64,000 bases of DNA, from assembly GCA_029204225.1 (NCBI GenBank), contig CM055109.1, positions 46,843,895 to 46,907,894 on the forward strand, read 5' to 3'. Positions 10,252 to 23,127 of the stretch are shown here, in pieces. Source of the DNA: Diphasiastrum complanatum. Taxonomy: Eukaryota; Streptophyta; Lycopodiopsida; Lycopodiales; Lycopodiaceae. The translations under genes and the position numbers were made by a program. The notes beneath the pieces were generated by a model. It ran no database searches. It was not told the DNA's origin and saw nothing but the letters and a program-made list of their open reading frames with translations. The stretch's first letter is position 1. Each line of letters opens with the position of its first letter.

Positions 10252-13200
10252 ATGACCACTTCTCCGGGACCTGATCAACCCCTAACAAGAGGCATGGATG
10301 AATTACCAAGGAGCAGTATCTTCATTTGGTAACAGAAGTGGATGAATTGAAACTGGCTTTCGCCAATTTCAAATCCAGTATGGATGACTCGTTCGCCGAG
10401 CTCAAAAGTTTAATTTTGAACTCCGCAAAAGGAAGCCTCCCATCCACTTCTCAGCTGTCCCCTTCTCCACTTCCATCAGTTTCGGGTGAGCCTATGCGGT
10501 CTCATCCCAGTGTCTTTAAAGACCTAAAGCCTCCTACTTTTATTGGGGAAGAGAAGGATAGAAACGCAAATATTCTACAAACCTTTCTCGGCAAATGGAA
10601 GAACATACATGCTCTTAAACAGACCCCTGACCATTTGCAAGCTATTGAGGCCAGTCTCTCCCTAGGACCCATGGCCTGTAAGTGGTGGTTAAACCTCCAG
10701 GAGACTGGGCAGACTCCCCGGTCATGAAAAGCTTTTGAAGAAGCCTTCCTAAGAGAGTTTTTACCAGAAAACGAACTTGATAGAGCCTGGGAAGCCTGGG
10801 AGAAAACAATAATGGACAAATATTTAATCCAATATATCTCGCGATATCGAGAAGCAATTTTAAAGATAAAAAATATGGATGATTATCAGAAAATCAGAGG
10901 ATTTGTCCATGGCCTTAAAGATGAATATAAAGTAGAGGTCCACAGAAACTCGCCCACTACCCTAGAGCAAGCTCTCAGATATGCTCAAATCTATGATGAT
11001 TCAGTGGGTAGGAAAAGGGCTAGACAGCAGCCCCTTTTTGAGCAGCCTCCTCAGAAAGACTTTCAATTTAAAAAGAAATTTTTAAAACGAAAGAAAGAAG
11101 ATAAAGCTAAAAGTGAAGCTCCTCAGAAACGCCCATCGCTCATACAGCCCTTAAAACCAGAAGCCAAACAAGAACGTTTGTGCTTTGTGTGTATGGGTAA
11201 GGGACACACAGTCAGACAGTGTCCCAAGGGGCCATTCACTAAAAAAGATAAAAACCAAGTTTATCTTGTTCAAACAGTAAGTTTCCCAAGTGACTCGGCA
11301 GCTTCCGAGATCAAAGTGTTTCATGAAGACCATGAACACTGTTGCTAGCTACCTCTGCAATGCTAGCGAGACCCTTCAGCTTTGGGCCACATGACCTAGT
11401 ACGTATGCATGGAAAAGTTGGTAACCAATCAATTAGAGTCATGGTTGATGATGGGGCAACCCATATTTTCATCAACTACACCCTAGTTAAAAAACTTAGA
11501 CTTCCAGAAGTACCTAGTCAGCATAGGTACATAGTTTCATTAGCTAATGGTGAAGACAAGAAAATTTGGGAAACTATGGTAAGTAACTTAAATCTTGGTA
11601 TTCAGGGGCATCAAGATGAGATAAACTTTCAGATAATGCACTTGGATCGCACAGACATTGTTCTCAGGAGAGATTGGCTCTACAGCTTAGGACCTTCCCT
11701 CCACAAAAATTATCAGGAGAACACCCTCAGCTTTCAGCATAAAGGCCGAGAGATCCAGTTGCATGAGGAGCATGATGTCTCCAACAGCCCTATGGTCTAC
11801 AGTTCAAAGCTCTGTCAACTAATCGGAGACGACGACCATCAGGTATTCTTATGTGACTTTCAGTTTATTCTAGAAGTTTCTATTTCCAGTTCTTTACAGC
11901 AGAAAATCAGTAAATTAGAAACTTTGTTGTCTAAATTTAAAAATGTTTTTCCTGAAGGCTGTTTTGAGAGCATCAAAGCTCTCCTGTTGTGCGAACTCCC
12001 AAATGAGCTCCTTTCCCTTCCCCTTAAGAAGATTTGTCATGGAAACTGCTATCTGAGCATATTCCTTGACAAATCGTCTGTAATATCCCGCCAAACCAAG
12101 AAAGATATGAAGTTCTAAAACATTCTGAGGTCTCAGCCAACTGAGTATGGCTTTAACCTTACTGGGGTCCATCTTAATCCCATCTGCCGAGATAATGTGA
12201 CCCAAATAAGCTACTTCTTCAACGAAGAATTCACACTTAGGTTTTTTTTAGCATAAGGCTTATGCTTTCTAAGCAGTCGAAACACCTTTCTGAGGTGTTT
12301 AAGATGCTCTTTCCTCGTTTTACTGTAGACGAGGATGTCATCTAAAAATACGACTACAAACTTACCCAAGTATGGTCTGAGGACACTGTTCATCAAGGTC
12401 ATAAAGGTAGCTGGAGCATTTGTGAGCCCAAAAGGCATCACCTTAAACTCATAATGACCATGACGAGTCTAGAAGTTGTTTTCGGGACGTCTTCCGACTT
12501 TATACGGACTCGATGATATCCCGATCTTAGGTCTATTTTACTGAAAAACTTAGCCCCGTTGAGTTGATCAAACAACTTGTCTGCCCGAGGCATTGGGTAT
12601 TTATTCTTAATTGTGACTTTATTGAGGGCTCTGTAATCTACGCAAAGACGCATAGACCCCTCTTTCTTTTTCACCAAATGGACTGGTGAGGCCCATGGTG
12701 AACTACTGGTCCGAATTTGGCCTTTCCCAAGATAATCTGTTAACTGCCTAGTTATTTCTTCATCCTCTGTTCGGCTGACCCGATACAGAGGTTTAGAAAC
12801 AGGTGCTACAGCACCAGTTTTAAAGGTCGTCGACCCCAATCAGCCATTTGTGGTCGAAACATATGCTAACGACTTTGCAATTGGTGCTGTACTAACTCAG
12901 AGTGGACGACCAGTTGCGATCGAGAGTAAAAAACTCGAGCCAGCTCAAACTAGGTACAGCGCCTATGAAAAGGAACTCTTTTCCATAGTTCATGCCCTTA
13001 AGACTTGGAGGCATTATTTGTATGGTGCCAACTTTGAGGTCCTGACAGACCATGAAAGTCTCATATATCTTTGCAATCAGCCTGAGCTCAGAGGTCGGAA
13101 AGCTCACTGGGCTGAGTTAATGCAAGAGTTTGATATGTCTCAGATATAGACGGAGGAAATTCAATACAGTAACAGATGCACTTAGTAAAATGCCTATGAT

Positions 13201-14586
13201 AAACGAGCTGAGTTTTACTCAGATTCGTAGTGAGTTATTCGAGTCCTTGAGAGGGAAGTGCCAGCATGATGCATTCTTCTCTACTATCTTGAACTCAGTC
13301 CAGAGCAGACAGCCACAGACTCTAGAACCAGTTCCCGGGGCTGGTGCCAGTTCATCCAAGAATACAGCAGCTTCCGTTGAGGATGAGGATGAGGATGAGT
13401 CCGAGTATATGTTTGATGACATTGAGGATTCTGAGCCTGTATTACCCAAGCAAACCCCAGTGGTTGAGGGTCAGTTGACTCAAGGATTCAAATGGAAACA
13501 GTATTCCATTCAGGATGAGTACTTGCTCTATAGAGATAGAGTATGTGTCCCCAATTCAAAGGTTATAGGCAGCAGGTCCTATATGAGTGTCATGACAGTC
13601 CTAGTGCGGAGCACCCAGGCATTCAGAAGACCTATGAGTTTCTTCGTAGGCAATTTTTCTGGCCCAATATGAAAAAGGATGTCCAGCAATATGTAACCAG
13701 TTGCCAGAAATGTCAAGTAAATAAAGCAGAGCGTTTAAAGGCAGGAGGGTTGTTACAGCCCTTAGATATACCAGCTGGTAAATGGGAGAGTATCTCCATG
13801 GATTTTATAGTAGGCCTGCCTAAAACCCAAAAGGGTAATGACGCTATATGGGTCACAGTTGATTGTCTACCAAAATGGCTCACTTTATTCCGACCAAAAC
13901 AACCGTTAGAGCTCCAGAGTTAGCGAGGTTGTTTGTAGATGGGCTATTTAAATTGTACGGTCTACCCTCCGGCATAGTCAGCGACCGGGACAGTAAGTTT
14001 AATGGAAATTTTTTGAGGGCAGTATTCCATCATCTCCATACTAAACTTAACATGAGTACCACCGACCATCCACAGACGGCGGACGGTCAGGATCGAGCCA
14101 GGCATTATGCAGATCCACACAGACGGGATGTGCAGGGATGTGCAATTCTCCGTTGGTGAGAAAGTCTACTTGAGAGTCCCAGTTGACTCTAAAACCCTCA
14201 AATCAGGAGTGTGTGCTAAGTTGTCTCCTAGGTATTGTGGTCCTTTTACCATCAGTACGAGACTAGGCAAGGTCACCTATGAACTAGAACTCCCACACAA
14301 TACTAAGGTTTTTCCAGTCTTTCATGTAAGTCAGTTATGAAAAGCCTTAGCCAGATCAGATCTCGCAGGGGACAATGTTCTAGTTCTCCCATTGGATTCT
14401 CAGCAACCTCCACATGAACCAGACGAGATTCTTGATAGTAGAGAGACGCAAACTCGTCATACTCTATACCGGGAATATCTAGTAAGGTGGAATGATCAGC
14501 CTGTTGGGAATGCCACCTGGGAAAGAGGCAGCGTCCTTCGCAAGATTTTTCCAGACTTTGTCTTAGAGGACCAAGATGGTTCTTAA
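10252..14586 (+). pseudogene. Gypsy-2 chromovirus gag-pol with an inverted RT block
   Basis: This is a Ty3/gypsy polyprotein. In order it shows gag (10252-11340, CCHC LCFVCMGKGHTVRQCP), a protease-like region (MVDDGATHIFI, near 11440-11480), RNase H (12850-13200, KKLEPAQTRYSAYEKELF), integrase (13500-14100, HPGIQKTYEF, CQKCQV, SMDFIVGLP) and a C-terminal chromodomain (YLVRWNDQPVGNATWERGS). The chromodomain places it among the chromoviruses. The RT block at about 11957-12838 is on the opposite strand. The gag start is out of frame with the rest, TGA interrupts gag at 10725, and the integrase C-terminus has an internal deletion after HPQTADGQ near 14080. It is not functional. Confidence 0.92.
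11957..12838 (-). pseudogene. Inverted reverse transcriptase segment of gypsy-2
   Basis: Within an otherwise plus-strand gypsy element this roughly 880-bp block reads on the minus strand. Its RT motifs in order are [48 protein letters not shown] and [11 protein letters not shown]. On the plus strand the left flank stops at KFKNVFPEG and the right flank resumes at [16 protein letters not shown], which are the sequences expected on either side of RT. Flipping the block would restore the normal order, so it is an in situ inversion and not a foreign insertion. Confidence 0.9.
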
Positions 14587-14597
14587 GGGGGAGAGAG

Positions 14598-14786
14598 TGT
14601 TACGAGCACGTAACTCGTGCTGAACCCTAGAGAACATAGGAGATCAGATACCACAGTCAAGGTCGCGTCCATCATACACGACCAACAGGACAAGACAGTG
14701 TGAGTAGTGTGCCCCGGCACGGTCCATAGCCATGGCGGGCCTAACACAGCCTAGGGACCTTGTCAGCAGGATAGGGCCCCACGTTG
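14598..14786 (+). repeat. Gypsy-2 3' LTR, truncated
   Basis: It begins TGTTACGAGCACG after a purine tract (AAGGGGGAGAGAG, 14585-14597) that acts as the polypurine primer site. It follows the 5' LTR to CCCCACGTTG and then switches into gypsy-3 RT sequence at about 14787. The second half of the LTR is missing. Confidence 0.85.
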
Positions 14787-16904
14787 GTAACACCAAAAGG
14801 AAGGACACGAAACTCATACAGACCAAAGTGGGTACGAAAAGTTGTCTTGTGCTCATCAGGAGGATGCATACGAATCCGGTGATAACCGGAACGGAGGTCA
14901 AGTTTAGAAAAGATCTTGGCTTGGCCTAACTGGTCAAACAGGTCATCCATATGAGGGATAGGGTACTGATTACGGATAGTAAGTTTATTTAAAGCACGAT
15001 AATCTATACATAGACATTTAGTACCATCCTTCTTATCAACAAGTAAAACAGGAGCACCAAAAGGACTATGGCTAGGAACAATAAGGCCTTCACGTAATAA
15101 ATCAGACACCTGACGCTGGACTTCCTCGCGCTCAACAATAGACATAAGAAAAGGAGGACGAGAAGGAGGTGATGCAGAGGAAACAAGGTCTATATGGTGG
15201 TTGACATCTCGTAAAGGTGGTAACTGAGTCGGCTCTCTAAAAACATGCTCAAATTCACGCAACAGTTCAGAAAATACCTGTGGCAAAGGTGGTGCATCCG
15301 CAATAGGCTGAACTGGCTGAACAGAAAGAATAGCCGCACAGTGGGCCTTCTGGAGGCTCCGTGAACTGCTTCTCGGAAATAAGCTGATAATCCTGCCGAG
15401 AATCAATACCGGAAAATATATGCTGAGTATCATCATGAGAAAATGTCAATGTCTGCTGCTGGAGGTCTACTGTAACCGCACCAAGGGACGCAAACCAATC
15501 AGCACCGAGGATAAGATCGTACCGTGTAAGTGGAATAATATGAAAATCTGTCTGACCAAGGAAGTCTCCGATCCGATATGAAAGCTGCTGATACATTTGC
15601 GTGCTAGGAAAAGAGTGTGTGCTGGCAACCTCAACATGCAGGGGATGAGGCGTAGTGACTGGCATAGCACGAATGCGTGTAGTAATATGACTGCTGAGAA
15701 ACGAGTGAGTGCTACCCGTGTCAACAAGGGCAATAAACTCACGACCAGTGATACGTACGCAAAGATGGATATGGCGTGGACCCGGCTTACCGGCCCAAGT
15801 AGCATAAGCAAGCTGAGCATGGCATACAGCTAGATCAGGGGGATCAGGAACAAGCTCAGTGGGTGTGGCAAATTGATCAACAGGTGGGTCATCATCAAGA
15901 ATATGAAGGCATATGGCAGAATCAGGACTATCATCAGGTGTGTCAGCATCATGGAAATAGACGGCAGTAGCAGTGGCAGGCTGTCGGCAATCACGGGCGA
16001 TATGATCAGGACACTTACAGTTGAAACATAAGCGCTTCTCACCGATCTCAGACATCTCAAGCTGTGAGTAGCGACGAACAAAAACAGGACGAGGAGAAAA
16101 AGGAGGACGTAGTGCAGAAGGAAGAGTGGACGAAGGTGAACTGACAGATGTGGGACTAGTAGAGGATGGAGAGGAAAAAATAGGACGTGTGAAAGGACGC
16201 GAAGGACGAGAAACAGAGGAAGAGATGGGAGAGTACTTGTGCTGCAATGCGGTAGCAAGGGAGACGGCGTGAGAAAGAGTGAGTGGAAAAAAAGAAGAAA
16301 CATCATACCTGAGTGCGCCTCGTAGACCAGCAATGTAGCGAGAGATGAGCTCCAATGTAGAAATATCTGGGAATAGATAGGAAAGATCTGTAAACCGTGT
16401 CGTATAAGCAGCCAAGTCACCAGTGTGAGATAAACTACGAAAGATGTCGCGTTGTCGAATAAGCCACTAAGGATCAATCATCGCTAGGCAGAGTGCTGTC
16501 ATAAACTCTGTCCAACTAGCAAGGCCAGGGTGTGAAGCCGTCTGGCGAAACATGCGCCACCAAGTAGCAGCACGGCCCTCCAAATGTAAAGCAGCCAAAT
16601 GTATCCGCTGAATGTCAGTCTTAGGAAACATAAGGAAGTAGGTCTCAAGCTTAGAATACCAATTCTTGAGTTCATTCCCATCGGATGACCCAGAATACAC
16701 AGTAAGCTGAACCTTATCCTTAAAGTCTCGTGACAAAGGACCAGAAGATGAAGGAATCTCGGGTGGTGGAAATGTACGTTGTGGGGGAACAGGTGGAGAT
16801 CGTGGAGAAACACTGGACTGCAATGACAGTGTAACAATCTGGGCAGAAAGAGCAATGAACGTCTCTCGTAACTCCTGGCGTGAATCAGTGCGTACATCAC
16901 TCAT
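14787..16904 (-). pseudogene. Gypsy-3 gag-pol, truncated in RT
   Basis: Read from 16904 leftwards this is a Ty3/gypsy gag (MSDVRTDSRQELRETF; AATWWRMF), then a CCHC knuckle CFNCKCPDHIARDC, an aspartic protease (ALVDTGSTHSFLSS and LILGADW) and RT ([31 protein letters not shown]). The reading frame shifts near 16467 and again near 15350. RT is cut off after the PFG motif where it meets the gypsy-2 LTR at 14787, so the catalytic DD motif, RNase H and integrase are absent. Confidence 0.9.
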
Positions 16905-17746
16905 AGCTTCCCTAAGATGATCTCAGAATTCATGCCATACTTTGTCAAGGTAAGTGGAAGACGGTATGCGAGGCTCAGAAGATGTAGGGGAAGTATCCAT
17001 GGTCAAGGAATGCAGGAAGTGAAGAGAGTGTAAGAAAAGCTTAATATCGGAGGGAGCGGACTTTTGTCGTCACACCAAATACGCTTTAGGTACACAAACG
17101 ACACTAAGAGCAAGAAAGGAAATGACAAATGTCAAGAAAAGGTGTGGAAAGCAAGGAAAAACCAGCAAAGATACCTCTCGATAGAGCTCCAAGCGTGTGC
17201 GAAGAGCTGGCTGGAAAATGTGACCACAAGGAGAATGAAAGTGGGCGCTGGACAGCCTCCAATCAATGCTGAAAATATGGCTGGAAATCTGTGGAAAACG
17301 TGATGAAATAGGGCAATGGACAGCCTCCAATCAAAACTGAAATATGGCTGAAACTCTGCTGGAACAATGGTTGAAAAATGTGATGAAGTAGGGCGTTGGA
17401 CAGCCTCCAATCAATGCTGAAAAGATGGCTGGGATTTCTTTCCCTGAATCCAATGGAGGATTAAAAAAAAAAGAGGGAAAAGGATTTGGAACTTGGGCAC
17501 CGGAAATAATCTGCCCAAAAAAAATAAAAAAAAAATTGGCAGCCAAATTTAGCGGAAGTACTTCCGCTAACTATCTGCTAAAGCTCCACCAAGGAAAATG
17601 CTCTGATGGGAGTTGGTCCTCCTCCAAACTGTGCTGAATATTGCTGAAGCAAAGAAACAAAAGCCCTCAGCAAAGAGAGAAAAATCAGCAAGGAAAATGG
17701 ACACCCAATCAGAAAATCAGATCTGAAATTCAGCAATCAGGAAAGT

Positions 17747-18173
17747 GCTCTGATACCAAGTTATGATCAAAATCTCAGGTGTTGAATCAATGAAGCATAA
17801 AAGACAAAAATAGACAAGACAATAGGTTCTCCCACAAAGAGCCCAAGCAATACCAATCAATAATCTGAAAAATGAGTGTACAAATGCCCCTATAAATACC
17901 CTACCAATGAACCCTAAAATAGGAATTCAAAAGTAAAGGGAGGCAAAATGTGGAGGGAAAATAGTGCGCCCTCCTACGGGCCCCCACTCCACATATAACC
18001 ATATAATAAGGGCCCAAGGCCAGATAATGACATAGAAAAGGACCCAGTGCAGGTCATAAGCATATAAAAAGGCTCTGGGGCCTGTACATGACTAATATAA
18101 AATGCGTAACCAGAAATATACATAACCAAGAGTAAATGTAAAGAGGCCTCCGCTTCCACAATCAGAGAACATT
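17747..18173 (-). repeat. Gypsy-3 primer-binding site and 5' LTR
   Basis: GCTCTGATACCA at 17747-17758 is the minus-strand initiator tRNA-Met site. The LTR lies to its right, about 17759-18160. A central block around 17940-17995 (GGAGGGAAAATAGTGCGCCCTCC then GGCCCCCACTC) is shared with 26266-26302, so gypsy-3 and gypsy-4 belong to one LTR family. The region between the gag start and the site (16905-17746) holds GA/TGG-rich untranslated sequence with a repeated motif (GGACAGCCTCCAATCAA at about 17250, 17318 and 17398). Confidence 0.65.
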
Positions 18174-19176
18174 ACTCTGATACCATATTGGAATTATATT
18201 TTTGAAGGAAAATCATAGCTGGAACAGCGAATTTCAGACCAAGCCATATCCATGAGGGTTGAAACAAATCTCACAGGCTGATTCTGAAGGGAACCATACC
18301 AAGATAGTCACCCCCTGACCTAAGTTTCCATCCTAGAAGAAGCCTGAGTTACAATCCCTGTCCAGGAAAGGATTCCCAAGTAAATTGTTGGAAATCTTAC
18401 TGCCAGACCAACAAACAATTGTCTTCAAACTTTCTTCCAAGCTGCAAAATTGCTGTCATATTAAGCTTCTACCATTCTTTATTAATGGATAAAAAGAACT
18501 AAAGCAGATAATTCTTACCTAAATTCTGCTACCAAAGCTCTACACAATGCTTGGAAGGGTCAAAAGAAACGATATCCCTTCAACAAGATCGATCGTCTTA
18601 CCGCTCCCCACATCCCAAGATGCACAAATCTTCACCTAAATGACAAACAATCTCCTTAGTTGCTCCGAATCCAGCTATGGCTCTGATACCAACAAAACAA
18701 ACACCAAGATACAAAGCAGAATCAAGCAACACATACAGGAGTGAGTAGATCAAACCAAACCCAACCCAACCAATAGGACCTATGGATCCTCCCCCAAGCT
18801 ATGCAGCTGGCAATCATCTGCAACAAAAGCTCCAATCAACCTAGCGATCTCCAAAGCAAAGCACTACACTAGTGACGGAAGGAAGAGATGAGGAGATAAA
18901 TATATTCTCTCCTTGCATGCACTCCACTTGCCACCTCACTGCATGCACAATGACTCATCAGCATGACAACTGTAGTTAACTACCAGTCCATAGGCCCACT
19001 CCCTCATTCTAAGTAGAAGGCCCCCCATTTAGGACATTTCAACCATTTATCGGCCGGCAGGCCTTGCCTCTAGCAAACGGTCATCAACATTGGTCCTTGG
19101 CAAGTTTTAACCACATACAGGGTTAAATTAACCCGTGGTACAATATGGTTAACTGGGTTTAACCAGGGACGTGACA
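18174..19176 (-). repeat. Fragments of one or two further minus-strand LTR elements
   Basis: Two more minus-strand primer-binding-site motifs occur, ACTCTGATACCA at 18174-18185 and GGCTCTGATACCA at 18679-18691. To the right of the second, 18692-19176 looks like an LTR whose outer end, read on the minus strand, begins TGTCACGTCCC. Only 5' ends remain and no coding domain was found, so gypsy-3 probably inserted next to the leader of an older element. Confidence 0.45.
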
Positions 19177-20295
19177 GATATGCCCAAGTGGCCACTCCTT
19201 TAAACAATGAACTTCAGGAGGCTGATTAGTAGAGAGGGAAACCCTAGTAATCCTATTATTTGGAATAAGCACTTAGATGAAAGCCTTCAAGGACTGAAGC
19301 ACAAGATTGCCTCCAAGTTGATGAAACCGGTAGCTAATCCATATGTGGACTAGTTTTGAAGGTTATGAACACTTAACAATCCATCACGGTATGCAATCAA
19401 AGCTATCAAGAATTAAAGCTATGAATTATTAAGTGCAAACCAACTTTTTAGGCATAAATCTTACTCTTTGGTTCCAAGCCCATGGAAGAGCGATTAACCA
19501 CAAATCACAGTCTAATCTCAACATCGAATCAAGCCATTTTGATGTCTACTACAAGTGTTAAACATTTAGTTAGCACCTTCATAGCTCTTCGGTTAAAAAT
19601 AAATTTCACATCAAGAGAATCGTCACATGCAAACCATGAGATTGGGAGGGACTTTTCAGTGCAAGCCCACAAGAATTTTCCGCCAGTGATTAGCCATTAA
19701 GGCTTGTCATCCATTAGCAATCCCCTATAATTAATCCATTGTGTGTAGAGTAGTGTACACAACAAAATTTACCAATCTTCCATAGAGATCGTGCCTCTTT
19801 TTTGAAAAAAAAACTGCTACAAACACTCTAAAGCTGCCAAAAAAAGTTGTAAATCATGAGGTCAAATCAAACTCATCATCCATGCACAATTTTAAGCAAT
19901 CAACAGTATACAGTCGCCTAATCTTAGCCTTCAATTGTTTCATGTGAGATTTCCAATGATTTTTCACGTAAAACTGTTCATACCCATTAAATTTGAAAGA
20001 ATTCTCGACTTATACAGGATATCACAATATGAAACCATTACCAGCAGTATACGAAGAGTATTAATGGGCTTGCATGAGACACATGCAATGAATCCACTCA
20101 GACTATCAATAATATACAATAGCATGCACGTTCTTTCAATTATACTATCAAAATTTTAGCATGTAAAAATCATCCTCCCATCTCAACAATCTTGTGCATG
20201 CACACTTGGACGCGACTGTGCTAGTCATGCATAACATCTTCAATGGATCAATTGCAGAAGATAAAAATAAATGAACAAAAAGGGAATGCTTTTAG
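19177..20295. other. Intron sequence, nothing recognised
   Basis: This is AT-rich intron 4 sequence. Short open frames exist but none resembles a known domain. Confidence 0.5.
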
Positions 20296-20539
20296 CTGAT
20301 ACAGGTATAATACTTTGCAAGGAACACTCCTTTGTAAAAAACTTCATAATCTCCATCATACTTTCCTAATGCACGAACTCCAATAACTTCCCTTCTAGAG
20401 TGACCTATGGCTTTGAGTTCATCAAACATAGCACTTGCTCTGATAGTCCTACATCCCTCTAGGATCCAACCTTAGGTAACTCTAAACAAACAACCGTAGA
20501 CTCATTCAAAGACGGCATACGTGAAATACGGGATGCACT

Positions 20540-20940
20540 TGAGATCCATCCGGGAGTTCCGATTGGTAAGCTAAGGATCCAATCTTTTTCAAGGTCTTAA
20601 ACGGTCCTCTATATCTAGGGGACGATTAGTAATGCTAGCCGGTACGCATTACACTTGAATCCATCAAGATTCTCAAAAAATACCCAATCCCCCACTTGGA
20701 AGTCTCTCGGTGATCTTTTCAGACTTGCATAATGTCGGTCCCCATCCTGGGTACCCCAGACATTCTCACGTGCAATCCGTAGCATTTCCTGCATATCATG
20801 TAGGAAATCCGCTACTTTTTGAAACTTGAACGCCCGAGTCTCTACCGCAATGGGTGATATAGGTTTAAAACTATACGTAAGCATGCACGGGCTATAACCG
20901 GTAGCCAAATGCTTACTATAACCCAATCTCCATCAAGGTG
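20540..20940 (-). pseudogene. Gypsy integrase C-terminus fragment
   Basis: On the minus strand the translation runs TGYSPCMLTYSFKPISP, then SPRDFQVGDWVF, then after a frameshift near 20620 YRGPFKTLKKIGSLAYQ and HPVFH. This is the C-terminal part of a Ty3/gypsy integrase, with the GKGY-like VGDWVF patch. It is an isolated scrap with no LTR nearby. A further open stretch of about 50 codons follows at 20296-20450 and is listed under findings. Confidence 0.8.
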
Positions 20941-23018
20941 ATTACCTCTCCGAGGAGGAAATATGAATAGATATCTTAACTGATCTTTTGATCTTGTAGG
21001 TAATCCTTTTTTTAACCGATCAAGTATAACTAGAATCTGAACTATGTTCGTCAATCATAATTCATCGGATTCTTGTCCTATACTCAATAAAAGAAGGTAA
21101 CTACCAATGATTAGAAGAACTTTAAGTTCAGAGTCATCTTTAGTTTAGCGAATACGGCCGACCAAAAGTGACCAGCAAACTTCGAATTGCGAATGTTCAT
21201 AATGCCACTTTGGTCATCCGTAAAGCCAAAACAGATACTCAAATAATTACTTGGTTTTTACCCAAATAAACATAGTCGATTTGGTAAGATGGCCAGTCAT
21301 TACCAAAATTCCACTATCTCGTTTATTCATCCGAGGTAATCTACCAATCACAATCCTTTCTTATGGATTAGGTATATCCTAGAATCTGAGTTAAGATTCA
21401 ACAATCCCAACTCTCCAGATTCCCGAAACCATACCATATCATAAGAGTACATCAAGAGAATGCATTACAATTCTTAAAAGACACACGAGTTGTTCCTGAA
21501 AGTCCTTTCCATCTGGAAATTTCAAGACTTTTACAACTCACACACGGTGCCAATATAAGGATTGTAATTTAAAAAATGCCCTTCCTTTAGACATGGCACA
21601 AATTGTCATTCCAAAGTTAGGGTCTCAATCTAGAATACGTCTAGATTTTCCTCTTAAGTTCTAATCTAGAATAACTTAAGATTTACCGGAACCTCATTAT
21701 GTGAAGTTCTAGCTTTTTGGCAACCAACAACTATTCAACTCTTCTGAGTCTTCCGGAATAGCATTCTATCAATTCCAAACGGGAAAGGATAAGGCCAAAA
21801 AGTCTCGTGTATTCTATGCACACACATCTTGTAAAACAAATCCAAAATGACTCATAGACGATGTGACTTATAAGCAATACATTTCAACAATAATATCCAT
21901 AAGTAAGATTTCTATTGTTGATTTACAGCAACTAACTCAGAAGTAGCGCTCCTGACTCGGCTAGCTGTATCGGATTTAGAAAATAGTTAAATGTTATATC
22001 CTCGGAACTTAAAGTTAGAGTAGTTCTTTCTGAAGCTTTCACTCCGATTTCATGAATCATCATCCAATTGAACATTGTATTGAACCAGATACTCACTAAC
22101 TATACGATTCTACAATCAATTGGTTCTCAAATCAAGTATCCTTCGGGCTCAAAAATGGTCCTCTCTGTCGACTCTTCCAAGAGGTCTTATTGATCTCCAA
22201 AACCAAGACGATCCTCTTCATGTAGACATTCTTAGAGTCGGCCTACAAAAATATGGGATGTATCTAAAATCCTTTCAAGATTCAATCATTTTAGGAATTT
22301 TGACAATCTGGAATGCTTGCCGATACGCATTACTTTTACTTATTCTTAGAAGACATTTGAGTCACTGTAAAAGAGTCATTTCCAAAAGGAAAGTTTCAAA
22401 CATTTAACAATCAACTTTCATGTAGCTCCACTTTTCTTCATCGTGCAAGGTAACAAGCAACATTATTTACCATTTCCTATTGAAGAAACGAGTTTCCTAC
22501 TGGAGAAATGTGTGCTGACATGTTAGTGGTCTGAAAAATTTACATATATCGAATGAACGGAATTCATAGGTCTAATATTACAATTATTGTTGCTATGGTG
22601 CAAACTTTCATCACAATGTGATGAGGTGGCACTTATGGTTTTTCATATTCCATTCTTGTTACTCATTTCTTGTTCACAGTGGGTTTGCGTTGCTCGGGTG
22701 GAAAATACTTCCCAACAATATGAAGACAATCGTAACGTACTTACTGGACTATCTAGAAACCAACCATGTTCCAATTGATTGTTGTGATAATGCAAATTTT
22801 CACCACAATGATGCCATGAGGCAACTAAGCCATTGATTACCATTGTCATTGAGCAGACGGTCCCTTGTTTACTCTATATCACCAAGTAGCAATCCGTCAT
22901 TTATTCTACAGTCATAGCATGTTGACCAGCTAAAGATAAAAGTTCTCACATCTAACATTGATTCCTTTACAATAAATAAAAAAGAGCTGAAAATAAAGCA
23001 TGCATATAATTGTCTTAC
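20941..23018. other. Intron sequence, nothing recognised
   Basis: This is AT-rich sequence up to the exon 4 donor. The short open frames seen (for example 22120-22407) have no recognisable domain. Confidence 0.5.
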
Positions 23019-23127
23019 ATTCTATCTTGTCCTCCACGGAAGCATTTGGATGAAATACTGATAAAGCCCTGGCGAATTCTCCAAAATCTAGTACATTGTT
23101 GTGCTTGATGTCAAACAAGTCAAACAC
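23019..23127 (-). CDS. CBL: CBL exon 4 (EF-hand 2)
   Basis: The 109-bp exon encodes 36 codons plus the first base of a split Phe codon. It starts [18 protein letters not shown] and continues [18 protein letters not shown]. The EF loop runs [12 protein letters not shown], and the following [11 protein letters not shown] block is a CBL signature. The acceptor is GGATGTAG before GTG and the donor is T followed by GTAAGA. The codons are clean. Confidence 0.96.

Noticed and set aside
15830-16477. A 215-codon minus-strand frame overlapping gypsy-3 gag.
   Set aside because: It is a shadow of the real gag-protease frame, very Leu/Ser/Phe-rich.
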